A DNA stretch of 64,000 nt from Phytohabitans maris (GCF_031085175.1 NZ_JAVHUY010000011.1:171375-235374); one strand, 5' to 3'; numbered from the stretch's first letter, positions 6,198-15,033 are shown. Made by a program: numbers and translations. The notes: a model not told the origin generated them from the letters alone.

Positions 6198-8075
6198 GTG
6201 AGCGACTTCAGGTCCGTACTGGTGAACGGCGCGCCGGCGTTCGCGCTGCTGTCCCGCCCCCGCTCCGGCGGTGGCGACCGGCTCGAGGTGTTCGTGGGCG
6301 ACCCGGTCGAGGTCGCGACGCTGGCCGGCCTACCGGCGGCGACGGAGCGCCTGCTCGCCCTCGTGCCGTACCGGCAGATCCGGGAGCGGGGTCTGGCCTG
6401 TGTGGACGATGGCGAGCCGCTGGTGGCCATCGAGGTCCGCGCGCACGGCGAACTCCCCGTCGAAGAGGCGCTGCGGCTGCTCCCGGTGGACGGCGCGCGC
6501 CTCGACGGTGGCGCCTTCGACGTGGACGACGCCGCGTACGAGGCGGTGATCCGGCGGGTCGTCGCCGAGGACATCGGCCGGGGCGCGGGCTCCAACTTCG
6601 TGGTCCGCCGCACCTTCCACACCGCCCTGCGGGACCCGTCGCCGCGCACCCGGCTGGCCATCTTCCGCCGCCTCCTCGCCGCGGAGACCGGTGCCTACTG
6701 GACGTTTCTCGTGCATTGGAACGGGCGCACGCTCGTCGGCGCGACGCCCGAATGCCACGCCCGCCTCGACGGTGGCGTCGCCACGATGAACCCGATCAGC
6801 GGCACCTACCGCTACCCCGAGTCCGGCCCCACGCGCGGCGGGCTGCGCCGCTTCCTGGCCGACCGCAAGGAGACCGAGGAGCTCCTGATGGTGGTCGACG
6901 AGGAACTCAAGATGATGGCCCGGGTCTGCGCCGGCGGCGGGCGGCTGCACGGGCCGTTCCTGCGGCCGATGTCCCGCCTGGCCCACACCGAGTACACCAT
7001 CTCTGGACCGTCCAACCTGGACGCTCGTGAGGTGCTCCGGCTCACCATGCCGGCCCCGACGGTGACCGGCAGTCCGCTCGCCAGCGCCTGCCGCGTGGTG
7101 GCCGCACACGAGCGGTCCGGTCGCGGGTACTACGGCGGCGCGCTGGCCCTGATCGACCGGCGCGGCATGGACGCGGCGCTGCTCATCCGGACCGCCGACA
7201 TCGGCGTGGAGGGCAACGTACGCATCCCTGTGGGCGCAACGCTGGTGCGCCATTCCGACCCGACGGCGGAAGCGGCCGAGACCCGGGCAAAGGCGGAGGC
7301 ACTGCTGCGCGCGCTCGGCGGCCAGCCGGTCGCGCCGGCGGGCGAACCCGGGCGCGAAATCCCCGTCGGCTACCGGCTCCGCCGCGCTTTGGCCACCCGC
7401 AACCGGGGACTGTCGGGTTTCTGGCGCGGGCGGGAGCGACCCCGCCCGGCACCGTCACTGGCCGGCCGGCGGCTGCTGCTGATCGACGCCGAGGACGACT
7501 TCACCGCGATGCTCGCCACCGTCGCCGCGTCGACCGGCCTGTCCGTGGAGGTACAGCGATTTGACCGGGACCTGCCCAGCGAAGCGGACCTCGTGCTCGT
7601 CGGCCCGGGGCCCGGCGATCCCCTCGACCGCACGGATCCCCGGATCGCACGGCTGCACGAGGTGACCCGGAGCCTCCTCGCCGCCGGTACGCCGTTCCTG
7701 GCGGTGTGCCTCGGCCACCAGGTGCTCGCGGACGAGCTCGGGCTAGCCGTACGCCGCCTGAAGACGCCCCGGCAAGGCTTGCAGCAAACGATTTCCCTGT
7801 ACGGCCGGCCGGAGCGGGTGGGCTTCTACAACACGTTCGCGGCGGCGAGCGGGGCGGACCGCGTGTACTGCCCGTTCACCGGCGACCCGGTGGACGTCCG
7901 GCGCGATCCGGCCACCGGCGTCGTGCACGCCTTGGCCAAGCCGCGGATGCGCTCGACCCAGTTCCACATGGAGTCGGTGCTGACAGAAAACGGACCAGCG
8001 ATCCTCCGCCGAATGATGATCGAACTCGTGACAGAGTCCGGCAGAGTCACCACGGCCGCCGGAGTCCGCGCGTAG
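6198..8075 (+). CDS. phzE: PhzE-type 2-amino-2-deoxyisochorismate synthase (fused synthase and amidotransferase)
   Basis: A 625-residue fusion matching PhzE in length and order. Residues 1 to about 400 are the chorismate-utilising component I, with ATPECHARL, MNPISGTYRY, HTEYTISGPS and RGYYGGALALID. Residues about 425-615 are a class I glutamine amidotransferase with nucleophile Cys504 in AVCLGHQVLADELG and the His590/Glu592 pair in QFHMESVLTENG. PhzE makes 2-amino-2-deoxyisochorismate (ADIC) from chorismate and glutamine, the substrate of the phzD product encoded at 116-757. The GTG start at 6198 follows GCGAGGA and overlaps the stop of a short upstream ORF. An anthranilate synthase would be the alternative, but the fused layout, the MNPISGTY motif and the phzD partner favour PhzE. 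Confidence 0.93.
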   Translation: MSDFRSVLVNGAPAFALLSRPRSGGGDRLEVFVGDPVEVATLAGLPAATERLLALVPYRQIRERGLACVDDGEPLVAIEVRAHGELPVEEALRLLPVDGARLDGGAFDVDDAAYEAVIRRVVAEDIGRGAGSNFVVRRTFHTALRDPSPRTRLAIFRRLLAAETGAYWTFLVHWNGRTLVGATPECHARLDGGVATMNPISGTYRYPESGPTRGGLRRFLADRKETEELLMVVDEELKMMARVCAGGGRLHGPFLRPMSRLAHTEYTISGPSNLDAREVLRLTMPAPTVTGSPLASACRVVAAHERSGRGYYGGALALIDRRGMDAALLIRTADIGVEGNVRIPVGATLVRHSDPTAEAAETRAKAEALLRALGGQPVAPAGEPGREIPVGYRLRRALATRNRGLSGFWRGRERPRPAPSLAGRRLLLIDAEDDFTAMLATVAASTGLSVEVQRFDRDLPSEADLVLVGPGPGDPLDRTDPRIARLHEVTRSLLAAGTPFLAVCLGHQVLADELGLAVRRLKTPRQGLQQTISLYGRPERVGFYNTFAAASGADRVYCPFTGDPVDVRRDPATGVVHALAKPRMRSTQFHMESVLTENGPAILRRMMIELVTESGRVTTAAGVRA

Positions 8076-8106
8076 CGCGTCTTCATCCGGTGGCGCCCCC
8101 GTTGCC

Positions 8107-8166
8107 GTTAAGCAAGTGAGCGATCTACGGACGGCGCTGGCGAGGTCGGCCGAAAGGTTGCTTAAC
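8107..8166. promoter_or_regulatory. Widely spaced 9-bp inverted repeat between phzE and the LAL regulator
   Basis: GTTAAGCAA at 8107-8115 is repeated exactly in inverted form as TTGCTTAAC at 8158-8166, with 42 bases between. The arms are A/T-rich in a very G/C-rich setting, and the pair ends about 58 bases before the GTG of the LuxR-LAL gene. It could be an operator pair bound by a dimeric regulator, possibly the LAL protein itself. The spacing is long for an intrinsic terminator and no T-run follows. Confidence 0.4.
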
Positions 8167-8224
8167 TGGATCACTTCCATCTATCACAATCTGCGCTGGG
8201 TTGCCGTAACAAGATCCCCGGGGG

Positions 8225-10993
8225 GTGGATCCGCTGACGACTTTCGGTCGCGATGAAGAACAAGCGATCTTGCGAAAGGCGTTCGCTGACACGGCACGGG
8301 GGGTTGGCGGGTGTGTGGTGCTGACCGGTGCGGCCGGCATCGGCAAGTCACACCTGCTGCGTGCGGCGGTCGAAGAGGCCCGGGCCGACGGGCTGGCGGT
8401 GGCTACCCGGGCGGCGTTCGAGCTCGATCGGGCGGCGCCGTTCATCACGCTCGCGTCGGCCTTGCAGCAGATCGAGCCGGCGACGTCCGCGTTCGACTGG
8501 ATCGCCGATACGGGTGAAAGCCAGTTCCAGACGCTCGACCGGCTCGCCGGGGCGCTGGAAGACTTCGTGGCGGAGCGGCCGCTGGTCATCGCGATCGACG
8601 ATGCACAGTGGACGGACGAGTTCTCCGCGCTGGCGATGCGGGAGCTGGTGACCGCGCTGGCCTCCTCGCCGGTGCGGTGGCTGTTCGCCCGCCGGCCGCG
8701 GCAGGAGGCCACACCCGGGCAGCAGCTGGTCGATCGGCTGATCCGGGAGGGTACGCCGGAGATCGTGCTGGGCCGGCTGGACGAGGGGGCGGTGGCCGGG
8801 CTCTGCTCCCAGGCCGTCGGCGCCCGGGTCGACAACACCGTGCTGGCGTTGGCGGCCGGCTGTGACGGCAGCCCGTTGCAGCTGGAGCAGCTGATGCGGG
8901 CGCTGCTGAACACGCGGCAGCTGCTGATCCGGGACGGCGTCGCGACGGTGGTCGGTGACCAGCTGCCGTCGAGCTTCATCACGATCGTGGAGCAGACGCT
9001 GAGCAGCCTGTCGGAGCAGACGCGGCGGATGCTCGAGGCCGGCAGCGTGCTGCACGGCCGGTTCAGCGCCGACACGCTCGCGCGGCTGCTCGGCACCCGG
9101 CCGGCGGCACTGCTGCCCTCGCTCTACGAGGCCACCTCCGCCAAGGTGCTCGTCGACGAGGGAGACGGCCTCGCGTTCGGGCACGATCTGGTCCGCAAGG
9201 CGATCTACGGCACGGTCGGCGGTGCCGCCAAGGCGCTCTACCACCGGGAGGCGGCGGTCGTCGGCCGGGAGGAGGACCGCTCGCCGGTCGAGGTGGCCGA
9301 GCACCTGCTGCGCAGCGGCCGATCCACCCGGGAGGCGGCGACGATGCTGCGCGAGGCCGCGCTGGAGGTCGCGCCGGCGGCGCCGAGCACCGCCGCCGAC
9401 CTGATGGTCCACGCCCTCGACGTGCTCGGCGCCGACGACCCGGACCGGCCCGAGCTGGCCGCCGACACCGTGGGCCTGCTCGCCCGCGCGGGCCGGCTGG
9501 AGCGGGCGCAGCGGCTCGGCGAGGCGGCGCTGTACACCGGGCTGGAGCCGCCCACCGAAGCGGCGCTGCTGCTCGGGCTGGCCGAGGCGTTCAAGCACGC
9601 GGGCCGCAACCGCTCCGCCGTGGAGTACGCCTCGCGGGGGCTGAGCTACCCGGACGTGCCGGAGGCGGTGCGGGCCAGGCTCTGGGCGGTCCGCGCGCAC
9701 GCCCTCTTCTACACCGGCGACCTGACCGGCACCGACCGCTCCGGCACCAGCGCGTACCGGTCCGGGATGGCGGCCGAGGAGTACGGGGCGGCGGTCTTCG
9801 GGCTCACCGCCCGCACCCTGGCCGCGCAGGCCGAGGGGCGCCTGGACGACGCGCTCGCGCACGCCACCGAGGCCACCGAGATCGCCGACGGGATACGGGG
9901 CGAGGCGGCGCACTGGCACCCCCGGATCTGGCTCGGTGACGCCCAGGCCGCGCTCGACCGGTTCGAGGAGGCCTCGGCCACGTTCCGCCGCGGGCGGGAG
10001 GAGTCCGAGCGGCTCGGCACCGCCTGGTCCACGCCGCTGTGGCACTACTACCACGCCGCCCTGCTGGCCGCCTCCGGACGGCTCGACGAAGCGGTCGCGG
10101 AGACCGACGCCGGCGTCAAGATCGCCGAAACCCACGCCGCGTACGCGCTGGCCGTACCGCTGCTGGCCGGGCAGGCCCGGCTGTCCGTCCTGCGCGACGA
10201 CACGGCACAGGCCCGGGAGTACATCGGCCGGATGCGCCACTGGCTGGCCGAGGGCATCACCACCGCGCCCGAGGACGCGACCTGGGCCGAGGGGATGCTG
10301 CTGGAGGCGACCGCCGGCCCGGACGCCGCGCTGCAGACCCTCACCGTCATCTACGACGCGATGCCCCGCCGGTCGCTGCTGCTCGTCCAGGACCCCGGCG
10401 CCGCCGCCACACTGGTGCGCGTAGCGCTCCTGGCCCACTCGCCCGAACGGGCCGAGGTGGTCGCCACCACCGCCAGCGATCTCGCCGACCGCAACCCGAC
10501 CGTGCAGGCCCTCACCGCGGCCGCCGCGCACGCCGAGGGCCTGCTCCGCCGCGACCTGGGCCTGCTCCGAGAGGCGATCGACGGGTACCGGGGCATCCGC
10601 CGCCCCCTCGCCCTGGCCGCCGCCCTCGAAGACGCCGCCGACGCCACCCCCGACCCGGTCCGCGCCCGCAAGCTCGCCGAGGAGGCGCTGGCGATCGCGA
10701 CCGACTGCGGCGCCGAACGGGCCCGGCGCCGGCTGGAGCAGCGCCTCGGCCGTGAACGCGTCCGGCAGTCCGCGCCGCCGTCCGTGCTCGAGCGGCTCTC
10801 GCCAGCGGAACGACCCGTCGCAATCCTGGTCGCAAGGGGACGAAGTAACCGCGAAATCGCCGAAGAGCTCTTCCTCTCCCGGCATACCGTCGACAGCCAC
10901 TTGCGGAAGATATTCGTGAAACTCGGCATCAACAACCGTTCCGTACTGGCCCGGCTGGTCGGAGACGAAGGCAGCAATAGCGCAAGCACGTGA
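8225..10993 (+). CDS. LuxR-family LAL regulator (large ATP-binding, MalT-like)
   Basis: A 922-residue transcription regulator. It has an N-terminal AAA/NACHT-like ATPase with Walker A GAAGIGKS at about 35-42 and Walker B-like LVIAIDDAQW around residue 122. A long alpha-helical TPR-like middle follows, and a C-terminal LuxR helix-turn-helix spans about residues 855-915 (LSPAERPVAILVARGRSN then REIAEELFLSRHTVDSHL). LAL regulators commonly activate actinomycete biosynthetic clusters, so this is the best candidate activator of the adjoining genes (inference from position). The GTG start lies in GGGGGGTG, so the ribosome site is close and G-rich. An inverted repeat lies just upstream. Confidence 0.9.
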   Translation: MDPLTTFGRDEEQAILRKAFADTARGVGGCVVLTGAAGIGKSHLLRAAVEEARADGLAVATRAAFELDRAAPFITLASALQQIEPATSAFDWIADTGESQFQTLDRLAGALEDFVAERPLVIAIDDAQWTDEFSALAMRELVTALASSPVRWLFARRPRQEATPGQQLVDRLIREGTPEIVLGRLDEGAVAGLCSQAVGARVDNTVLALAAGCDGSPLQLEQLMRALLNTRQLLIRDGVATVVGDQLPSSFITIVEQTLSSLSEQTRRMLEAGSVLHGRFSADTLARLLGTRPAALLPSLYEATSAKVLVDEGDGLAFGHDLVRKAIYGTVGGAAKALYHREAAVVGREEDRSPVEVAEHLLRSGRSTREAATMLREAALEVAPAAPSTAADLMVHALDVLGADDPDRPELAADTVGLLARAGRLERAQRLGEAALYTGLEPPTEAALLLGLAEAFKHAGRNRSAVEYASRGLSYPDVPEAVRARLWAVRAHALFYTGDLTGTDRSGTSAYRSGMAAEEYGAAVFGLTARTLAAQAEGRLDDALAHATEATEIADGIRGEAAHWHPRIWLGDAQAALDRFEEASATFRRGREESERLGTAWSTPLWHYYHAALLAASGRLDEAVAETDAGVKIAETHAAYALAVPLLAGQARLSVLRDDTAQAREYIGRMRHWLAEGITTAPEDATWAEGMLLEATAGPDAALQTLTVIYDAMPRRSLLLVQDPGAAATLVRVALLAHSPERAEVVATTASDLADRNPTVQALTAAAAHAEGLLRRDLGLLREAIDGYRGIRRPLALAAALEDAADATPDPVRARKLAEEALAIATDCGAERARRRLEQRLGRERVRQSAPPSVLERLSPAERPVAILVARGRSNREIAEELFLSRHTVDSHLRKIFVKLGINNRSVLARLVGDEGSNSAST

Positions 10994-11027
10994 TGCGTAA
11001 TCGGCCGCCATCCCCAAGCATTGCCAT

Positions 11028-12644
11028 GTGACGCCGACGTCACTGTGTCTGCGACAGGGGGTGGACCTCTTGGCTACGCCAGCACTACGTACCGAGGTAC
11101 TCGTGGTGGGAGCCGGGGCGGTTGGTGCAATTCTCGCTTTGGAATTGGCACATCACAATGTCGCATGCATTGTGGTCGAACGGGCGGTGACCGGGCCACG
11201 CCATCCGGGCCTGGACTTCCTGGCCGGGCGCAGCATGGAGCTGCTGCGCCGGCTCGGGCTGACGGAGCTGATCCGCGAGCACGGCGTCAGCCCCGACCAC
11301 CCGACCGGCCTGGAGTGGAGCCAGGGGCTCGACGACCCGCCGATCCTCGTCTCGCCCGGCGGCCCGGCCGGCGTGGAGTCCGACGACGGCGGCGGCCCGG
11401 CCGAGAGCCACCAGCTGGTGTCCGGCGCCCAGCTCGCCAAGCAGCTGCGCGACGCCGTGCGCCGGCATCCCCTGGTCGACCTCCGTGAGGGCTGGACGTT
11501 CACCGGCATGCGGGTCGAGCCGGACGGCGCGGTGGCCGAGCTGGTCGAGGTGGGCAGCGGCGACCGCCACTTCGTCGAGGCGCGCCACGTGGCCGGCTGC
11601 GACGGTGCGCACAGCACGGTGCGGCGCTGCCTGGAGGTGCCGATGGAGCAGCTGGCCGCCCCGGCGCGGCACTGCTCGGTGTACTTCCGGAACGAGGACC
11701 TCACCCGCCGCTTCGCCCGGCGCGGCCTCTCCACGGTCATCGTCGGCGGCGTGGCGCTCGTGGCGCGGGGCGACCACGACACCTGGGTCGGGCACCTCGG
11801 CCTCGCGCCCGACGAGCCGATCACCACGGACCCGGTCGCCATGCTCCGCGCGATGCTCGGCGTACGGCTGGACGCGACCGAGGTGCTCGGCGTGACCCAG
11901 TGGGACGACTCGCTGGCGGTGGCGACCACCTACCAGCGCGGTCCGGCCTACCTGGTCGGGGAGGCCGCCCACCGGTTCCACCCGGTGACCGACAGCGCCG
12001 ACATCAGCATCGGCGACGCGATCGACCTCGGTTGGAAGCTCGCCGCGGTGATCAACGGCTGGGGCGGTCCGGGCCTGCTCGCCAGCTACGAGCTGGAGCG
12101 GCGCCCACGCGCGTTGATCGACCGGGAGATGCTGGCCCGGTCGCTGGAGACCCGGCGCAGGTTCAGCCGGCTGGCCAAGGCCGGCGCGACCCGCGAGTTG
12201 CTCGCCGAGGTGTTGCAGCAGGAGCCGCACCTGCTCGGCACCGCGGGTGTCCAGGTCGGCGACCGGCTCGCCTCCTCGGTCATCTGGGCCGACGACCGTC
12301 CACAGTGGCCGGGGCCGGACGAGGCGCCGCCCACGATCGCGCCGGGCGGGCGGCCACCGGCGGTACGGCTGGCCGACGGCTCGCAGCTCTTCGACCGGCT
12401 GGGGCTGGAGCTGACGCTGGTCGACCTGACCGACGACGACGCCGGCCGGCCGCTCGTCGACGCCGCCCGCGAGCGCGGGATCCCGATGGCACACCTTGTC
12501 ACCACGGATCCGGCCGTCCGTGCCCGGTGGGATCACCCGTTGGTGCTCGTACGGCCAGATCAGCACGTCGCGTGGCGTTCGGGAGCCGCGCCGGACGACT
12601 GGGACACCGTGCTCGATCTGGTTACGGGGCGTAAGACCACGTGA
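11028..12644 (+). CDS. FAD-dependent aromatic hydroxylase (PheA/TfdB/RdmE-like)
   Basis: About 538 residues: an FAD-binding_3 hydroxylase with GAGAVGAILALELA near residues 28-41, HPGLDFLAGRSMELLRRLG in the substrate-side region, and GCDGAHSTVRR. A C-terminal thioredoxin-like domain (about 430-535) is typical of this class and of polyketide hydroxylases. The usual GDAAH(R/x)xPP ribityl motif reads GEAAHRFHPVTDSADISIG here, so the conserved Asp is Glu and the following loop is atypical. The start is uncertain: GTG at 11028 gives the full frame, while GTG at 11061 sits directly after CAGGGG. It follows the LAL gene by 34 bases on the same strand and may be a tailoring enzyme of the cluster at the left. 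Confidence 0.82.
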   Translation: MTPTSLCLRQGVDLLATPALRTEVLVVGAGAVGAILALELAHHNVACIVVERAVTGPRHPGLDFLAGRSMELLRRLGLTELIREHGVSPDHPTGLEWSQGLDDPPILVSPGGPAGVESDDGGGPAESHQLVSGAQLAKQLRDAVRRHPLVDLREGWTFTGMRVEPDGAVAELVEVGSGDRHFVEARHVAGCDGAHSTVRRCLEVPMEQLAAPARHCSVYFRNEDLTRRFARRGLSTVIVGGVALVARGDHDTWVGHLGLAPDEPITTDPVAMLRAMLGVRLDATEVLGVTQWDDSLAVATTYQRGPAYLVGEAAHRFHPVTDSADISIGDAIDLGWKLAAVINGWGGPGLLASYELERRPRALIDREMLARSLETRRRFSRLAKAGATRELLAEVLQQEPHLLGTAGVQVGDRLASSVIWADDRPQWPGPDEAPPTIAPGGRPPAVRLADGSQLFDRLGLELTLVDLTDDDAGRPLVDAARERGIPMAHLVTTDPAVRARWDHPLVLVRPDQHVAWRSGAAPDDWDTVLDLVTGRKTT

Positions 12645-12655
12645 ATACGTCATGT

Positions 12656-12684
12656 GTGAGACCGGACTGTCCGGACAGGCTCAC
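12656..12684. promoter_or_regulatory. Nested palindrome upstream of the TetR-like gene
   Basis: A perfect 12-bp palindrome CTGTCCGGACAG (12667-12678) lies inside an outer pair GTGAG (12656-12660) and CTCAC (12680-12684). It sits 12 bases after the hydroxylase stop and 35 bases before the next start, so it could be an operator for the TetR-like product or a weak terminator hairpin. Confidence 0.4.
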
Positions 12685-12719
12685 TCCAACCCCTGGAGCA
12701 GCGACAGAGAGCAGGTCCG

Positions 12720-13328
12720 ATGACCCTGGCGATCTCCAACCCCGACCTCTACCACACCGTTGTCGGTGAGTGGCACCGGCGCCTCTCCACCACCGGATCC
12801 ACGAAGCGCAGCCACTGGCGCACCAAGGTCATCTACTTCCGGTCCGTCGCCCGGCTCCTCGCGACCCACCCGGGGGTACGGCTCACCTGGCGGCGGATCG
12901 TCGAGATGGCCGGGCCGGACGGGAGCCGGAGCACCTTCTACGAGGTCGCCGGGGCCCACGCGCGACATCCACTCATCGACGCCTTCATCCAGGACGGCCG
13001 GCTCGACTCGATCCAGCTCGCGCTCTGCTACCGCCGCCCCGACGCGGTCACCCAGCTCGTCGACGAGACGAAGGTCTGGTCCTTCTGGCCGTACCGGGAA
13101 CGCCTGCTGGCCGCGTTCGCCGCCGAGCCGGTGCCGGCCGAGGCGATGGAGGCCGCACTCTCGGAGGCGCTGACCATCTGGGCCGGGCGCAACCCGGGGC
13201 TGGCGGCCGCCCTGGACCACGCTCCGCCGGCCTGCGCGGTGGAGGATCTCATGATCATCAAGGGCCGGCAGGTGGCCGCCTTCCGCGCGACGAACGAGCT
13301 GAGCGCCATAATCCGACGCGCCACCTGA
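12720..13328 (+). CDS. Small TetR-like regulator candidate
   Basis: A 202-residue protein without a family I can name firmly. Residues about 45-80 (LTWRRIVEMAGPDGSRSTFY) resemble a TetR helix-turn-helix, with GSRSTFYEV in place of the usual VSRGTFYxHF recognition helix. The rest is helical, as in TetR ligand domains. It starts at ATG 12720 after AGAGCAGG and has a palindrome just upstream, which fits autoregulation. It lies between a monooxygenase and a coiled-coil protein, all on the same strand after the LAL regulator. The TetR-like assignment is an inference from a short motif. Confidence 0.5.
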   Translation: MTLAISNPDLYHTVVGEWHRRLSTTGSTKRSHWRTKVIYFRSVARLLATHPGVRLTWRRIVEMAGPDGSRSTFYEVAGAHARHPLIDAFIQDGRLDSIQLALCYRRPDAVTQLVDETKVWSFWPYRERLLAAFAAEPVPAEAMEAALSEALTIWAGRNPGLAAALDHAPPACAVEDLMIIKGRQVAAFRATNELSAIIRRAT

Positions 13329-13411
13329 GGTAAGAACTACGCGTTCACGTCATGGCAAGAGCGCGCCGCCTCCGCACACTCGATCCCCTCCCCTCGAGAC
13401 GAAGGGTCGGC

Positions 13412-14014
13412 ATGAGCGACAAACGATCAACGACCTGGACCAACCCCGCCACACCCTCGATCCGGTACGGGCCGTTCGCGCGGATCTCCGACTGGTGGTG
13501 CGGGGGGCGCGACGGCCGGAAGGGCATCCCCTCGGTGCCCGAGGAAGCCCGGCCGGGCACGCCGCAGGCCGAGCTGAGCACGCCCCGGATGATGTTCCTC
13601 GGCCAGCTCGGCGTCGGCCGGATCGAAAAGGAATGGATCACCTTCCAGATCGAGGTGGCCGGCCTCGAAGCGAAGCTGCGCGATGCCATCGCCCGGCGGG
13701 ACGCGCTCGCGCTGGAGCCCGGCGGGGCCGCCCGGCTGGCGGCCGCCCACGCCGAGATCGCCCACCTGGAGGAGCAGATCAAGATCGGCCTGCGGGTGAC
13801 CCGCCGGCGCGCGTCGATGATCGAGGCGTACGTGCGGCGGCGGTGCGCGGCGTACCTCACCCGCCTCGTCCGCCGGCACCCGGACGGCGCCCGGCTCAAC
13901 CACCTCATGCGCCCCCGCTGGCCGGATCAGGTCGACTGGGCCCGGGCCAGCCTGGGGCCAGACGTTCCGGCCGCCGTGCCGCGAGCCGGCGTCCTCGGCG
14001 TACGGGGCAGCTGA
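13412..14014 (+). CDS. Hypothetical protein with central coiled coil
   Basis: A 200-residue protein that I do not recognise. The N-terminal 60 residues carry a Trp/Gly-rich segment (IRYGPFARISDWWCGGRDG). Residues about 70-130 form a likely coiled coil (EKEWITFQIEVAGLEAKLRD, then AHAEIAHLEEQI), and the C-terminal part is Arg-rich. There is no signal peptide or membrane span. ATG 13412 is preferred because AAGGG lies about seven bases upstream; an ATG at 13352 has no ribosome site. It is the last gene of the same-strand run beginning at 8225, so it may belong to the biosynthetic cluster or be a neighbour. Confidence 0.6.
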   Translation: MSDKRSTTWTNPATPSIRYGPFARISDWWCGGRDGRKGIPSVPEEARPGTPQAELSTPRMMFLGQLGVGRIEKEWITFQIEVAGLEAKLRDAIARRDALALEPGGAARLAAAHAEIAHLEEQIKIGLRVTRRRASMIEAYVRRRCAAYLTRLVRRHPDGARLNHLMRPRWPDQVDWARASLGPDVPAAVPRAGVLGVRGS

Positions 14015-14056
14015 GCGGCGGGAGTGGCCGGCGCCTCATCGACCGCCAGCGACTTG

Positions 14057-14073
14057 ATACCCTAGGGGGGTAT
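14057..14073. promoter_or_regulatory. CsoR-type copper operator
   Basis: The 17-base element ATACCCTAGGGGGGTAT has perfect 6-base inverted arms (ATACCC/GGGTAT) around a G-rich core. It matches the pattern of CsoR boxes that repress copper-efflux genes until Cu(I) binds the repressor. It ends 15 bases before the ATG of the next gene, so it probably overlaps the promoter. No csoR gene lies in the window. Confidence 0.75.
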
Positions 14074-14088
14074 GGGTACGCTGGCCGC

Positions 14089-15033
14089 ATGAACACGCCA
14101 ACCAGGATGGCCGGCTACGCCCTCGGGCTGGCGGCGGTCTTCGCCGCGGCCCTGGGCGCCGGCAAGGTGGTGGGTGGCCCGGAGCCGGCGCCGCCGGTGG
14201 CCGCCCACGACGGCGGTGGACACGGGGACGGCGGCGACGGCGGTCACGACAGCGCCGCGGCCGAGATGCCCGGTGGCCTGCAGGTCGCCCAGGATGGATA
14301 CCGCCTCAGCCCGGTCAGCGGTGGACTCCCGGTGGGTGACCCGGCGCCGTTCCAGTTTCGGATCCTCGGGCCGGACGGCACGCCGGTCACCGGCTACACG
14401 CCGACCCACGAAAAGCAGCTGCACCTGATCGCGGTGCGCCGCGACCTGACCGGCTTCCAGCACGTCCACCCCACGATGGCGGCGGACGGCACGTGGTCGG
14501 TCCCGCTCGCCGCGGACGCGCCGGGGCAGTACCGGATCTTCGCGGACTTCCAGCCGGCCGCCCGCGCGCAGGCGCTCACGCTCGGCGTGGACGTACCGGC
14601 CCGGGGCGACTACCGGCCCGCTCCCCTGCCGGCCCCGGAGCGCTCGGCGACCGTCGACGGCTACACGGTGACGCTCGCCGGCGACCTCGTGCCCGGTACC
14701 GCGTCGAAGCTCACACTCACCGTCAGCCGGGGCGGCCGGCCGGTCACCGACCTCCAGCCCTACCTGGCGGCGTACGGGCACCTGGTGGCCCTGCGCGACG
14801 GCGACCTGGCCTACCTGCACGTACACCCGGACGGCGAGCCCGGCGACGGCAGGACCGCCCCGGGACCAGAGATCACGTTCTACGCGGAGGTCCCGTCCGC
14901 CGGGGCCTACCGGCTCTTCCTGGACTTCCAGCACGCTGGGAAGGTACGTACGGCGGCCTTCACCGCGACGGCGGGCGGCGCCGAGCTCCCCGCGGCGCCG
15001 GGCCACGACGACGACGGGCACACCCATGGCTGA
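14089..15033 (+). CDS. Exported or membrane-anchored His-rich protein of a copper operon
   Basis: A 314-residue protein with an N-terminal hydrophobic segment ([20 protein letters not shown]) acting as signal or anchor. A His/Gly/Asp-rich stretch follows ([14 protein letters not shown], about residues 39-52), and the C-terminus is His-rich ([10 protein letters not shown]). The body repeats a beta-sandwich theme with [18 protein letters not shown] in the first half and [18 protein letters not shown] in the second. The repeated HVHP motifs could bind metal outside the cell. It lies directly behind a CsoR box and 13 bases before a CopA ATPase gene, so a periplasmic-side copper-handling role is likely (inference). 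Similar proteins beside copA are common in actinobacteria but poorly characterised. Confidence 0.75.
   Translation: MNTPTRMAGYALGLAAVFAAALGAGKVVGGPEPAPPVAAHDGGGHGDGGDGGHDSAAAEMPGGLQVAQDGYRLSPVSGGLPVGDPAPFQFRILGPDGTPVTGYTPTHEKQLHLIAVRRDLTGFQHVHPTMAADGTWSVPLAADAPGQYRIFADFQPAARAQALTLGVDVPARGDYRPAPLPAPERSATVDGYTVTLAGDLVPGTASKLTLTVSRGGRPVTDLQPYLAAYGHLVALRDGDLAYLHVHPDGEPGDGRTAPGPEITFYAEVPSAGAYRLFLDFQHAGKVRTAAFTATAGGAELPAAPGHDDDGHTHG

Noticed and set aside
1..8075. A standard phenazine biosynthesis cluster.
   Set aside because: PhzD and PhzE are present and PhzF is likely, but no PhzA/B or PhzG is visible, and griI/griH, the ligase and the amidohydrolase do not belong to that pathway. It is left open only because the cluster continues beyond the left edge.
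12646..13354. Recurrent ACGTCATG motif before two genes (about 12647 and 13347) as a regulator site.
   Set aside because: Only two short copies with different flanks; not distinguishable from chance in this composition.
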